Source of the DNA: CAYMFD01 sp964389475 | GTDB lineage: Bacteria > Bacteroidota > Bacteroidia > Chitinophagales > Saprospiraceae | Direction: 5' to 3' | Length of the DNA: 63,749 nt | Assembly (NCBI GenBank): GCA_964389475.1 | Contig: CAYMFD010000006.1 | Span: forward strand, 1 to 63,749 | Shown here: piece after piece, positions 1-9,542 of the stretch | Position numbering within the stretch: position 1 is the stretch's first letter | How the letters are laid out: every line of letters begins with the position of its first letter | Notes under the pieces: generated by a model | The model's input: only the letters and a program-made list of their open reading frames with translations | What the model was told of the DNA's origin: nothing | Database searches by the model: none | Made by a program: the position numbers and the translations under genes

Positions 1-10
1 CCGGAGGGTC

Positions 11-54
11 TACAAACAAAAAGAGCACTCGATTGAGTGCTCTTTTTGTTTGTA
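11..54 (-). terminator. Perfect 20-bp hairpin terminator of tRNA-Glu
   Basis: Positions 11-30 and 35-54 are exact reverse complements, separated by a 4-nt loop (gatt). Read on the minus strand, the second arm ends in a T-rich stretch (TCTTTTTGTTTGT), as in an intrinsic terminator. The hairpin begins inside the last two bases of the tRNA. Because both arms carry A/T runs it could also stop transcription arriving from the left. Confidence 0.8.
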
Positions 55-124
55 GCCCGTAGGGGATTCGAACCCCTGCTACCAGGATGAAAACCTGGCG
101 TCCTAACCCCTAGACGAACGGGCC
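53..124 (-). tRNA. tRNA-Glu (anticodon TTC)
   Basis: The minus strand folds into a full cloverleaf. The acceptor stem is GGCCCGT paired with ACGGGCT (the first pair is G-T), the anticodon stem CCAGG/CCTGG holds the loop TTTTCAT with anticodon TTC, and the T-arm carries GGTTCGAATCC. The variable region and D-arm (GTCTAGGGG) fit tRNA-Glu. No CCA is encoded, so it must be added after transcription. The terminator hairpin follows with no spacer. Confidence 0.95.
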
Positions 125-201
125 AGCTACACCTTTTTTCTAAGGCTTCGCAAAGATACATATACTACCTTATTACTTGCAAGCCTTTGGGCAACTATTT
201 G

Positions 202-2817
202 TTACTTGATGGTTACTGTACCGCCTTGCTTGATAGTTACGGTGGCGGGACCTTGATTGGTAAATGCTTTATTGTCAACGCCTTCTGCGTTGCCATCCAG
301 CGTACAATCATCCAATATTACATCGCCTAAATTGTAGAAAGCGCCACCATCCTGAGGGGCAAAGCCATCTCGTAGCGTCATATTGTCTAGCTCTAGGAGT
401 ACGCCAGCTTGGATGGAGAAGAACTGATGCGCATTATCTCCATCAAGAATGGTCGTATTGACACCATTACCGGAAAGGATCAGATCCTTGTTGACGACAA
501 TACCGCTACTCGTTAAAGTAACCGGCAGTCCATTTGTATTGGTAGCGAAGCTGACCTCCCCGTCTTTACAAGTATTGTCTATAGCGGCACGTAGAGATCC
601 AGCACCACTATTGGCCAGCGTAGTCACTATCGACGTCTGGGTGCACGAAGTAGGACAGTCGACCGTTGCTTCCCAGCCATTGCCATCGCCAGCCATAGTG
701 CTAGGTACGAAGAACAAGAATGTGAAGCAATCGTCCGTACTCGTTATCGTATTACTACCCCAGAAATTGAGATTATTGCCGCTAGCAGGAATGAAAACCG
801 ATCCTGACGTGACATAGTAGTCGAAGTTCTGACCGTTACTCATATTATCATCATATATTAACAATGCACCATTGTTAAAGGGCTGCATGTCGATAGTATT
901 AAAGGTAAGGGTGACCTGATCATTCATATCCTCAGCACATATCTGCCAAGATTGACCTTCAATACCAGTAGGATTGTTGACCCCACCAGCATCTGTGAAA
1001 GTAAAGTCATCACAAAGATCTGGGCATGGTGTACACGGTCCTCCACAATCGACAAATGTCTCTCCCTGATTCATCAAGCCATCGTAGCACGTGGGTGGAG
1101 GGAGGCAAGTCACATCCGCTACCCATCCCGGCGCAGTACCAGACACATGGTCAAATACGATGGTAACACATGATGTGGAAGCAGTAAAGACTTCCGATAC
1201 TTGACTGAAGGTATTACCGCTCAACTGGTATACTGCATTTTCAAACACGTACCGAGATGGACTGCCTGATGCTGTACTGCCCTCGTATATCGCTAGGTGG
1301 TCTGTGAGGCCTAAGTTTCCCTGCCAAACCTGCATATCAATGGTTGTAAAGGTCAGTTGAATAAGATCGGTAGGACTAGCAGCACACAATACATAAGTAG
1401 CATCGATAGGGGGATAGTTGCCGGCAATGCCTCCATCATCAGTGGTTACACTACCACAATCTCCGCAGTTGATAGGATCCTCTAAAGTAACTGCGATAGT
1501 CTGAGTGGCGGTGTTGCCGTTACCCGCATTATTACTCGCAACTAAGGTGGCTGTAATCGTACCACTGGCACTGTAAGTCACCTGTGGATTGGGGTCTGTG
1601 CTAGTGGCAGGGCTCACGCCTGCACCACTAAAAGTCCATGACCAGCCTGTGGGGAAATTCTGACTCGCATCCGTGAAAGTGATGACGGCCTGGGCAGCGC
1701 AGAGTGGGCTACCTGCATAGTCTTGCGTAAATGCAGATGTAGGTGGCGTACTCACTGGACATCCTCCTACGGGTAGCAGCGGAGTGTGATCCATCGAGCC
1801 ACAGGTGACGGTATTAGAAGACCAAGTACCCATATCACCAGTCGCCTTCATCACCGCCATCTGATCGGCTGTAAACATAAACATCGATGCATCATTGACG
1901 TAGTCCATGTAGTTAAAGAAAAAGTCCTGCGTACCGCAGCTATTGATTGCGGTACTTGTACAGTTATTGTAATCTATGGTAGGTGTGAGCCCATTATCTT
2001 GAGTTTGGTCAGGGGTATCGGCAATCATATCGCCATTACTACATCCTTCGAAAGTATGTAGCAGGCCAAAGTAGTGTCCTGCTTCGTGGGTGCCTGTACG
2101 TCCCTGATTGTACGTTGACGAATTGTTGAGGCCGATACCTGAGACACATGTATTACCACTACCACCAAAGGCGGCAGAGGTGATGAACATACCATTACCA
2201 TTAGGTGTAGCTGCGCCTGAGATAGGTGCTACGCCTAGCAAGTTAGCTGGTGTATTAGGTGGATCTATATCACTAATGAATACATTGAAAATACCATCCC
2301 AGCCTGGAGCAGCGACAGCTGGAGATGACCAAGTGTACTGACCGAAGGTAATGGCATCGGTAGCCCCACCAGGCAAATTCTGTGTAGCTAGGCAAAACTG
2401 TATACAGGCATCATTACCGAGTGCTGTAGGTGCATAGTCTGATGGGCATTGCGTCGCATGATTGCAGTAAGTTGTGATGTCCGCATTATAGCCACCAAAG
2501 TCCTCGTTCAAGACTTGGATTTGGTCATTGATGGTGTTCATGATGCAGGTCATATTGGCACTGGTGATATTTCCATTAAAGTGGAAAGCCATAGGGATTA
2601 CCAGTGTATTGCCTGCTCCGCAAGGTACAGCTTTGGCACCTTCTACAAACTGTCGAGCCTTCTGCTGATTGAGCTGCATCTCCTTGAGTAGCTGTGGGTG
2701 CTGCTGCATACTCGCTGCCCACGAATCGTGTCCACAAGTCCGTTGACCATACAAGGCAAACGTGGTACACACTAAAAGACTAATAACAAGGAAAAATCTA
2801 CATCTGATGGCAGGCAT
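202..2817 (-). CDS. Secreted M43 family zinc metalloprotease with PKD, CUB-like and beta-helix regions
   Basis: This 871-residue protein starts with a signal peptide (residues 1-25, ending LYGQ). A pappalysin/cytophagalysin-like M43 catalytic domain follows: HEAGHYFGLLH near residues 243-253 is the HExxHxxGxxH zinc site, and NYMDY near 302 fits the Met-turn. Downstream are a PKD domain (about 360-440), two CUB-like beta-sandwich domains (about 450-575 and 595-735) and a short right-handed beta-helix segment to the end. Such enzymes usually leave the cell through T9SS, but no recognisable T9SS sorting domain is present; the chain ends in the beta-helix with TVTIK. The function as an extracellular protease is inferred from the family. 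The gene lies downstream of the porin, across an assembly gap. Confidence 0.9.
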   Translation of the reverse strand: MPAIRCRFFLVISLLVCTTFALYGQRTCGHDSWAASMQQHPQLLKEMQLNQQKARQFVEGAKAVPCGAGNTLVIPMAFHFNGNITSANMTCIMNTINDQIQVLNEDFGGYNADITTYCNHATQCPSDYAPTALGNDACIQFCLATQNLPGGATDAITFGQYTWSSPAVAAPGWDGIFNVFISDIDPPNTPANLLGVAPISGAATPNGNGMFITSAAFGGSGNTCVSGIGLNNSSTYNQGRTGTHEAGHYFGLLHTFEGCSNGDMIADTPDQTQDNGLTPTIDYNNCTSTAINSCGTQDFFFNYMDYVNDASMFMFTADQMAVMKATGDMGTWSSNTVTCGSMDHTPLLPVGGCPVSTPPTSAFTQDYAGSPLCAAQAVITFTDASQNFPTGWSWTFSGAGVSPATSTDPNPQVTYSASGTITATLVASNNAGNGNTATQTIAVTLEDPINCGDCGSVTTDDGGIAGNYPPIDATYVLCAASPTDLIQLTFTTIDMQVWQGNLGLTDHLAIYEGSTASGSPSRYVFENAVYQLSGNTFSQVSEVFTASTSCVTIVFDHVSGTAPGWVADVTCLPPPTCYDGLMNQGETFVDCGGPCTPCPDLCDDFTFTDAGGVNNPTGIEGQSWQICAEDMNDQVTLTFNTIDMQPFNNGALLIYDDNMSNGQNFDYYVTSGSVFIPASGNNLNFWGSNTITSTDDCFTFLFFVPSTMAGDGNGWEATVDCPTSCTQTSIVTTLANSGAGSLRAAIDNTCKDGEVSFATNTNGLPVTLTSSGIVVNKDLILSGNGVNTTILDGDNAHQFFSIQAGVLLELDNMTLRDGFAPQDGGAFYNLGDVILDDCTLDGNAEGVDNKAFTNQGPATVTIKQGGTVTIK

Positions 2818-2901
2818 AGCAGGAAGGTTTACTCATTTTAAAAAGGCGTAGCGGGTTGACACTACCGTTGAAAGCGTGCAAGATACACATTAAATAAAAT
2901 A

Positions 2902-3001
2902 NNNNNNNNNNNNNNNNNNNNNNNNNNNNNNNNNNNNNNNNNNNNNNNNNNNNNNNNNNNNNNNNNNNNNNNNNNNNNNNNNNNNNNNNNNNNNNNNNNN
3001 N
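2902..3001. other. Assembly gap (100 N) at the 3' end of the porin gene
   Basis: Exactly 100 Ns, the usual placeholder for a gap of unknown size. The gap begins right after the visible porin codons for LLMD, where the next two bases on the minus strand are TA. It also hides the start of the intergenic region before the M43 protease gene. Confidence 0.98.
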
Positions 3002-4881
3002 TAGTCCATCAGAAGCCACCGGACACCTAGGCGGAAGCGGGCATCAAACTGTGGGTGGTTCTCGACATAGATCGGTAGTCGAGTTGAAAAGTAGTTGGTG
3101 AAGTTCTCGAACTTGACAAAGGCTCGGAGCTTGCTAATCTGTAGAGACATGTAAGGCTCTACCATCACATAGTCATTGACTCTAAAGTCATCCGACTGGT
3201 AAAACACTCCTGTAACAGGCATAAAAGCCGTGCCGTCATGTGCAGGTACGATGGTCGCCTCTACCCCTAGACGGGTGTGCATAGCTCGTCGGAATATATA
3301 GCCGTCCCACCACAGGTCGTGACGTGTCGTCCAATTGGGTAGTCGGAACAGATTCTCCGAAAAGGCCTGATAGTGCAGTAAGTTATCCAGTCCAAATCGG
3401 CCTACACGGAGTCCATGCCCTAGCGATAGCGTCGTAGCGGTATAGACCTGATCATACTGCTCTGGTCGAGCTTGGGTACCAAAGTAGACGGTATTGTTCT
3501 CCGCAGTTTGATTAACGTCAACATGGAGTCGTAACCTAGGCATCGACAATCGACCTTGCAAGGTGGTACCTACTGGCAGGGCAAAATCATTAGTCCATAT
3601 CACCTCCTGTGTAGCGACCAAGTCGTCCTGTAGCATAGTCGGTCGGTGCCGGTAAATATCTACATCTGCATTTATCTCCAGCCCATCAACAGGTCGTAAT
3701 ACGAGGTTACCGTGCAGGTTAAATGTACCCGTAGCGGCGCCTAGGCCTATCCACGCCTTGGCATTGAGTTCTTGACTGCGCCATGGAAGATTGGCCTGAC
3801 CGGTGAGTAATAAGTCGTGGTAAGTCTGCTGACCGGGGTTGCGCTGCACAGCCGTATAGCCATATAGCATTCCTACCTTGACAGCAAGATTTTTAGCCGC
3901 CTTGCGACCTACTAGATCTAGTGCTGTTGTCACCCGATCATAGGACAGGTCATATCTGATACCACGATCGTCCGTGCGGTAGTAAGTGTAGAAAGCACTG
4001 TCCTGCTGTCGTGAGACGTCCGTATCCTGAAATCGGAAGTAGCCACTGGTGACATCTATCTTATTCTCTAGTGCGAGGTCAAACCCAGCACGACGCCAGT
4101 CTAGCCTTAGTCGTTGTAGGACGGTCACTCCGCGATCTTGATACCTCGTCGATGCCCCGGTTAGCGTAACTGGCACTACCGTACGACGACCAAAGCCCGC
4201 TTGTCTCAGGTTAGCGGCATCAAGCACACCACCATTCTGCTCAGATGAGGCGACATTATTCATCATCGCGATGATGATACGATACTTATCATATGGACTA
4301 CTGTAGGTGAAACTGAGACCAAGATTGGTATTACGGACGGCCTGCTCTGTGTAGTAGCCTGTCTGTATAAAGCGCCTGTACTGGATATTGGACTGGATAC
4401 CATCTGTAAACGATCGGCTAAAGTCTGCGCTGACGACAAAGTTCTGCCGGCCTCCTTGACTACTAAAGGCTAGGTCGGCAATCGGTCGATTGACCTGATA
4501 AAACCGCAGTGAATCAAAGTCTATCCGATACAGGTCATACTCGTGATGACCAAAGTCTATGAGTGGCCTTACTCGCTTGCGATAGATGAGCGGCCTATGT
4601 GCCGAACCATTGTTACCTAGATTGACATGGTAGTCCCCTCTACGTTGTATAGGATCGTAGTGGTGCATCTGCCTGCCCAGCGTCGTATCAGAAAACGTAA
4701 ATAAGCTATCTAGGGCAGTACTTGTAAAGTAGGTATATACGAGTGGCTCTTCGTTAACAACAGAGTCCATGGTCGCACCCATATTACTCTGCCTAGGCTG
4801 TTGTATAGGTTGACCACCTCGCTGTCCATACAGGACGATAGGTAGTAGGCTTATCAGTGATAGAGTCAGTAATCGAAGCAT
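3002..4881 (-). CDS. Putative outer-membrane porin (PF14121-like), 3' end at assembly gap
   Basis: About 626 residues are visible. A signal peptide (1-19, ending YGQ) is followed by a conserved N-terminal segment (GRQMHHYDPIQRRGDYHVNL) and a long series of alternating aromatic/polar beta strands, as in the Bacteroidota putative porin family. It should form an outer-membrane beta-barrel; its substrate is unknown. The visible chain ends RLGVRWLLMD followed by TA and the gap. Members of this family tend to end in a short W-hydrophobic-D motif (from memory), so the stop codon is probably TAA or TAG split by the gap, and little or no protein is missing. The start lies 9 nt after the choice-of-anchor B gene, suggesting one operon. 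Confidence 0.8.
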
Positions 4882-4890
4882 CTAGATATG

Positions 4891-6270
4891 CTAACGTATC
4901 AACTGGATCGTAGTGGTATGTGTCGTCGTGCCGTCTTGTAACTTTAAGATGTAATTACCACTTGGCAAGTCATCTGAGAGGTCGATCGATCGGCTACCTG
5001 CTGCCAAGCGCTTATCGACTAGGAGTTGGCCTGTAGAGCTATAAAGTCTCACCTGTCCATCATGCGAGAGGGATACATCCCACGTCAGCATACCAGTCGT
5101 AGGATTGGGGTATACTTCAATCTGCCCTATGGTCTCGTCCTCCGTAGCACTCGTGACGGGTGGCCTCAATACGAATAGTCCCTCTTGCATATCGCTTACA
5201 AGAATTACCCCTGATGGTAGAAAGGGATAGACACCCCATGCGCCTCGATAGACGCCATTGGTGTGGACCTCCTCACTTGTATCATAACTCCATGCCACCT
5301 GAGGATCTCTAGGGTCTGATATATCGAATACTTGCAGGCCATCAAAGTAGTAGCTCACATAGAGTCTATCCCCCACAACGATCTGATTGTGAGGTATATC
5401 AAATGTCTCTGGGCTACCAGCGTCAAACGTGGTAACTAGTCGAATCTCCTCAAGATTTCGTACATCTACGACCTTCATATCAGCACCATGCGTCTCGTCG
5501 GACATGTAGTAGTATTCGCCCGACTCATCTAGCCATCCGCTGTGATTATAGCCCGCCTGAGGATAGTCCGCTGTGGTCCATGCTGATAGCAGATCATAGT
5601 CACTAGGGTCTGTCACATCTACGATGGCAAATCCATCAAAGCCGCAATTGAAAAAAGCTAGATTATCCTCGATGTAGCCGTCGTGTACATGGTTGATCTC
5701 AAAACCGTCAAAGTCATTGACCCTTGCGATCTCAACAGGATTACTGGGCTCAGTGATATCATAAACCGCCAGTGCATCGAAGCCAGACTGACCCAACCTC
5801 CCTGATAACAAAGAGTACAGGCGGGCATGCGTAGTATCGATGTAAATATTGTGGCTACGACGTATGAGGTCAGCACTGTCATACTCTACGACGACACTAT
5901 CTGGCAAAAACGACAGGTCTATTACCTGCAGTGTTGATCGGCTGCCCTCATCTGCTACAGCGTATAGGTAGTTGCGATAAGTGTGGTAGTCGCGATGTAT
6001 AATGACGCCGCCTTGAGAGCCACCGGGTATCATCTCAAGCTGTACCATCGCTGTAGGGTCTGTCACGTCAAAGATGTGTGTCCCTGCCGTACTACCGATG
6101 ATGGCATACTCTCTACCCTCTTGGGCATAGCCCCATACCTCATTGTAGGTGTTACGATGCGCATTAGACGATACTAGGGTCGAGTCAGACCAGTGAGCTA
6201 GTAGCTCCTGGCCATTGACATATCCCCAGCTCACGAGTAGTGACAGGAGTAGTGCAAGTCTTGTAATCAT
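4891..6270 (-). CDS. Choice-of-anchor B family secreted protein with T9SS sorting domain
   Basis: This 459-residue protein begins with a signal peptide (1-20). It then carries LVIVD-type beta-propeller repeats, recognisable as GTHIFDVTDP (near 63), LAVYDITEPSNP (near 178), FAIVDVTDPSDY (near 214) and LQVFDISDPRDP (near 318). This layout is the choice-of-anchor B family, in which a common propeller is joined to different surface anchors. Here the anchor is a type A T9SS C-terminal domain from about residue 384 (YPNPTTG then GNYILKL). It is therefore expected at the cell surface or released. Its binding partner is unknown. It sits between the SPFH and porin genes with 9-nt gaps on both sides. 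Confidence 0.88.
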   Translation of the reverse strand: MITRLALLLSLLVSWGYVNGQELLAHWSDSTLVSSNAHRNTYNEVWGYAQEGREYAIIGSTAGTHIFDVTDPTAMVQLEMIPGGSQGGVIIHRDYHTYRNYLYAVADEGSRSTLQVIDLSFLPDSVVVEYDSADLIRRSHNIYIDTTHARLYSLLSGRLGQSGFDALAVYDITEPSNPVEIARVNDFDGFEINHVHDGYIEDNLAFFNCGFDGFAIVDVTDPSDYDLLSAWTTADYPQAGYNHSGWLDESGEYYYMSDETHGADMKVVDVRNLEEIRLVTTFDAGSPETFDIPHNQIVVGDRLYVSYYFDGLQVFDISDPRDPQVAWSYDTSEEVHTNGVYRGAWGVYPFLPSGVILVSDMQEGLFVLRPPVTSATEDETIGQIEVYPNPTTGMLTWDVSLSHDGQVRLYSSTGQLLVDKRLAAGSRSIDLSDDLPSGNYILKLQDGTTTHTTTIQLIR

Positions 6271-6279
6271 CCTACAAAC

Positions 6280-7239
6280 TTAGGAATTACTCCTTTCGGA
6301 TCGTTCTGCTAGCTTGATTTTATCGGCATTCTGCAATTTCATAGACTCACCCATCTGCTGCGATGCTGCAAAGGAGGTCACCATTGTACTTAGCATATCT
6401 GAGGCAGAGCTCGGACTATTGGGTAGGAGGATGAGGTTACTATTGGTGTTTTCGCCCATACTCTGCAGTGTATCGTAGTGCTGAGTTACGACGATCAGAG
6501 CAGACGCCTCTTGACTATTGATACCTACCTTGTTTAACGATTCGACACTATCCTCGATACCCCTTGCGATCTCTCTTCGCTGATCGGCGATACCCTGACC
6601 TTGAAGGCGCTTGCTTTCAGCCTCTGCCTTAGCCTTGGCTACAATTCTTATTCTCTCTGCTTCTCCCTCGTACTCGGCCGCTATCTTTTCTCTCTCAGAG
6701 GCGTTGATCCTATTCATGGCATGCTTTACGGCTGCATCGGGGTCTATATCCGTAACTAGTGCCTTGACGATCTTATAGCCGTACTCTTCCATTGAGTCGG
6801 AGATCTCATTTTTGACAGCATCGGCGATATCATTTTTTCTTACGAAAACATCATCTAGCTTCATCTTAGGAACCTCTGCACGTACTGTATCAAACACGAA
6901 TGAGGTAATTTGCTCATAAGGATCGTCTAGTTTGTAAAATGCATCATAGATACCTTCGGGAAGTACCTTATACTGGACAGAAACTTTGAGCTTGACGAAA
7001 ACATCATCGTAGGTTTTGGTCTCAACTATTACGTCTAGCTGCTGGATCTTTAGGTTGATCCTTCCTGAAACCTTATCTACGATAGGGATCTTAAGGTGAA
7101 TACCTGAATCTTTGACAGAATGGAACTTACCAAATCGCTCTACTAAAGCAGCTGTCTGCTGCTTAACAGTAAAGAGGCCAGTAGCCAAAATCATCAGTAG
7201 AATAAATAAAATGGGCATCAACGGCAATAGAGCTTCCAT
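6280..7239 (-). CDS. SPFH/Band 7 family membrane protein
   Basis: This 319-residue protein has one N-terminal membrane helix (about 5-25), a Band 7/SPFH domain (about 25-200) and a charged coiled coil (about 180-230, rich in A, E, K and R, e.g. EGEAERIRIVAKAKAEAESK). It resembles the stomatin/HIR group, which forms large membrane-bound rings and helps with membrane protein quality control. No NfeD partner gene lies next to it. It is the first gene of a probable operon with the choice-of-anchor B protein and the porin. The role is inferred from the family only. Confidence 0.9.
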   Translation of the reverse strand: MEALLPLMPILFILLMILATGLFTVKQQTAALVERFGKFHSVKDSGIHLKIPIVDKVSGRINLKIQQLDVIVETKTYDDVFVKLKVSVQYKVLPEGIYDAFYKLDDPYEQITSFVFDTVRAEVPKMKLDDVFVRKNDIADAVKNEISDSMEEYGYKIVKALVTDIDPDAAVKHAMNRINASEREKIAAEYEGEAERIRIVAKAKAEAESKRLQGQGIADQRREIARGIEDSVESLNKVGINSQEASALIVVTQHYDTLQSMGENTNSNLILLPNSPSSASDMLSTMVTSFAASQQMGESMKLQNADKIKLAERSERSNS

Positions 7240-7367
7240 AGGTTACAGTTGTTTGTATGATCAGATAAATATACAACCTTATCGGGTCGTAAAAGATTAA
7301 CCTGCGATCTACCGTAAGAAGTTGCCGACACTCGACGAAAGAGGCGTCTACATCGATGAGTAATGAA

Positions 7368-8246
7368 TTACTTGCTAGACCTACCCTCTCCTCTCTGCTC
7401 TAGTACTGGCGTAGGCCTTGGGTAATTGCCTTCTTGCAAGACCTGTTCGAATACTTTCTCATCATAGACCCAGTACTCGCCGTCCCACATGTAACCCTCA
7501 TAGCTACCATCGGACAACCAGGTGGTACCCTGCCCTGGCAAGCGACCCATCCTATTGATCAGATGATCATGCATGATGATATTGAGGTTGGGGTTATAGT
7601 TAAGCGTCACATTGCTATCCGAACTATAGCTCAGCAATAACCGGGACCGTACATCAGGCCTAGGGCCATCTCCTCGCTTAAAGATCTCGGCACCGAAAAC
7701 GGGCTCCCCATCAACAAAGCGAATCACGTCACAAACCTTGATCCTATCGAACTTACTATGACCGTCATACCCGAACAATAGCCAAGCCTGCTGGCCGTCA
7801 ACTATCGTAGGAATGGTATTGTAGTATAAGGCTCCCAACCACCGATCCGGTGACAACTCCTCGTAGACAGTATCTCCATCTAAGACATCGAGATCTTGTA
7901 ACTTAACGACCTTACCACCCGCTTCTTTGACATATCCATAGGTCTCGAATGCATCGTCTGAAACACTGACCTGCCACGTATATATGGTATGGGCAGAACC
8001 TTCTAGTTGCTGCTGGCTGATAAATGGCACTTCGTCCTTCAAGGCCGCTAAGTCAGCCTCTTCGTTCGCTAGGTAAGTCTCTATGAGTTGGACTAATTGC
8101 TCATTGGCACGTACCCTATGGTCAGCGTCTACAGCGTTGATCGTGATGTCTGCGTAAAAATCTATATCTGCCAATAGTGCTTGGGCAGATGCACAATAGC
8201 TAGTAATCACGCAAGCAAAAGATAGCAGTCCTATTATGTATTTCAT
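7368..8246 (-). CDS. Secreted protein of unknown function
   Basis: This 292-residue protein has a clear signal peptide (1-22, ending CASAQ) and no further membrane segment. I do not recognise a domain. It is rich in aromatic and acidic residues, with blocks such as DRWLGALYYNTIPTI (about 129-143), LLFGYDGHSKFDRIKVCDVI (about 151-170) and a W/G/Y-rich C-terminal third (about 242-265). It looks like a periplasmic or lipid-free exported protein conserved within the lineage. It stands alone between the SPFH operon and the TonB-like gene on the same strand. Confidence 0.75.
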   Translation of the reverse strand: MKYIIGLLSFACVITSYCASAQALLADIDFYADITINAVDADHRVRANEQLVQLIETYLANEEADLAALKDEVPFISQQQLEGSAHTIYTWQVSVSDDAFETYGYVKEAGGKVVKLQDLDVLDGDTVYEELSPDRWLGALYYNTIPTIVDGQQAWLLFGYDGHSKFDRIKVCDVIRFVDGEPVFGAEIFKRGDGPRPDVRSRLLLSYSSDSNVTLNYNPNLNIIMHDHLINRMGRLPGQGTTWLSDGSYEGYMWDGEYWVYDEKVFEQVLQEGNYPRPTPVLEQRGEGRSSK

Positions 8247-8342
8247 ATCTCTCGAGTGTGATGATTAAGAAAAAAGTACTTGAATCAGGCCAAGGACATC
8301 TCACGTGCCTCAACTATGAAACTGTCATTCGGACCAGGCACG

Positions 8343-9296
8343 CTACTTAAACGTATTAATATCTAGCTGCAGTGTCAATTTACCGCACTGCTCCTCTGGA
8401 GCTCTGAAATCCGGCTCATATTGGTAACCCTGAAAAGCCTCTAGTGCTTTGCGGAGGGTCTTACGATCTTTAATCGTTGACTCCATCTCTAGTAACTCGA
8501 CGTAAGACACGATGCCGCTCTTATTGATACAAACCTTAGCAACGATAATTCCACTTTCTTTTAAGGTCTTATATATACCTGCTAAATTTCTCTTGACAAC
8601 CTGTCGTCCAAAGACACCATCGCCGCTGCCATCATAATCGCCAGTACCGTTACCAGCGTCACCCTTACCACTCGTGCTATCATTGCCTTTGCCATCTCCC
8701 GGACCATCGCCAGTTTTACCTTTACCCGTACCACCGTCTTCGCCCTCTGTCATCGACGGATCTACATCAGAGCTACCGTCCGTATCAGATGGGTCTGACG
8801 CATCGGTACTAGGTGCTTCTTCGGCAACCTCCTCTATTTCTTCAATAGGTTCTGGTTCTGGCACATCCTCGAGCTCCATGTCTGGATCTTCGATAACGAC
8901 GTCATCCTCTTCCATAACTACGGGGCTATCATCTTGTGTGACAGGCGTGGTAGCAGGCTTGATTTCTGGTTTCTTTACATCAGGCTTCTTGATCGTCGGT
9001 TTTTTGACGACGGGCTTAACCACCTTTGTCTTGACTGCTTTCACCTTTTCCACGTTCTTAGTCTTCGGCTTTGGCTTACCTGAGTCTGCATGCGCATACT
9101 TACTCAGCGAACTCGCCTTGTAGCTAAAGTCAACGACTATCTTGGGTGGTATGTCGGGGTCCATCTTAGTTGTAACACTAGGAAAGAAGAAGAAAAACAT
9201 GATCAATAGCAAAAGCAGGTGCAGGATGATCGCAATCGTCCTGGCCTTCTTTTGGTTTTTTTCTTCGCCGGCTAAATACAGTCCATTCTTTTCCAT
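8343..9296 (-). CDS. TonB-like energy transducer, orphan copy
   Basis: This 317-residue protein has a short basic cytoplasmic start, one membrane helix (about 23-40), a Lys/Pro-rich stretch (about 72-115), an Asp/Glu/Pro stretch (about 118-170), a Gly/Asp-rich linker (about 175-220) and a folded C-terminal domain (about 235-317). This is the TonB layout: the helix docks on ExbB/ExbD and the C-terminal domain pulls on outer-membrane receptors. The C-terminal domain has two cysteines (KVCINKSG and EEQCGKL) at the same places as in the second TonB-like protein of this window (56365-57231). No ExbB/ExbD genes lie next to it. Confidence 0.85.
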   Translation of the reverse strand: MEKNGLYLAGEEKNQKKARTIAIILHLLLLLIMFFFFFPSVTTKMDPDIPPKIVVDFSYKASSLSKYAHADSGKPKPKTKNVEKVKAVKTKVVKPVVKKPTIKKPDVKKPEIKPATTPVTQDDSPVVMEEDDVVIEDPDMELEDVPEPEPIEEIEEVAEEAPSTDASDPSDTDGSSDVDPSMTEGEDGGTGKGKTGDGPGDGKGNDSTSGKGDAGNGTGDYDGSGDGVFGRQVVKRNLAGIYKTLKESGIIVAKVCINKSGIVSYVELLEMESTIKDRKTLRKALEAFQGYQYEPDFRAPEEQCGKLTLQLDINTFK

Positions 9297-9487
9297 GGGT
9301 CAAAGTTGAGATTTAAAGTCAATACTCTACCTGTATGATTGATCATTGGCACCAATTACACAATATAGAGACGACGGTCGGTGGTCTTTTAGTCTTAAGA
9401 TAGCGCTAAAGTTACACTACCTGGTCGAAACAGATTACAAAAATAGGGCATATATCGTGCCGTTGGGTGGGGGCTGGGGAGGTAAAT

Positions 9488-9504
9488 GTATTTGCTACAA
9501 ATAC
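9488..9504. promoter_or_regulatory. Palindromic operator candidate upstream of the ArsR-type gene
   Basis: GTATTTG-CTA-CAAATAC is a perfect 7-bp inverted repeat with a 3-nt centre. It covers the TTG (9492-9494) that would serve as the -33 element of the regulator's promoter. ArsR-family dimers bind such short palindromes over their own promoters, so autoregulation is the natural reading (inference). Confidence 0.6.
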
Positions 9505-9522
9505 AAATAACTATTACCTTCA
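9492..9522 (+). promoter_or_regulatory. Bacteroidota-type promoter of the ArsR-type regulator
   Basis: TTG at 9492-9494, a 20-nt spacer, then TACCTTCA at 9515-9522, close to the TAnnTTTG element. The expected transcription start is about 15 nt before the chosen ATG at 9543. Confidence 0.5.
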
Positions 9523-9542
9523 CTTCACCAACCTATACAACT

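Noticed and set aside
8674..9123. 149-residue plus-strand frame rich in Ser, Pro and Thr
   Set aside because: It is antisense to the low-complexity linker of the TonB-like gene; the composition is the mirror of that linker and there is no homology or promoter.
9465..9482. G-rich stretch resembling a G-quadruplex
   Set aside because: Only three G-runs of three or more plus a final GG; does not meet a four-run pattern of GGG.
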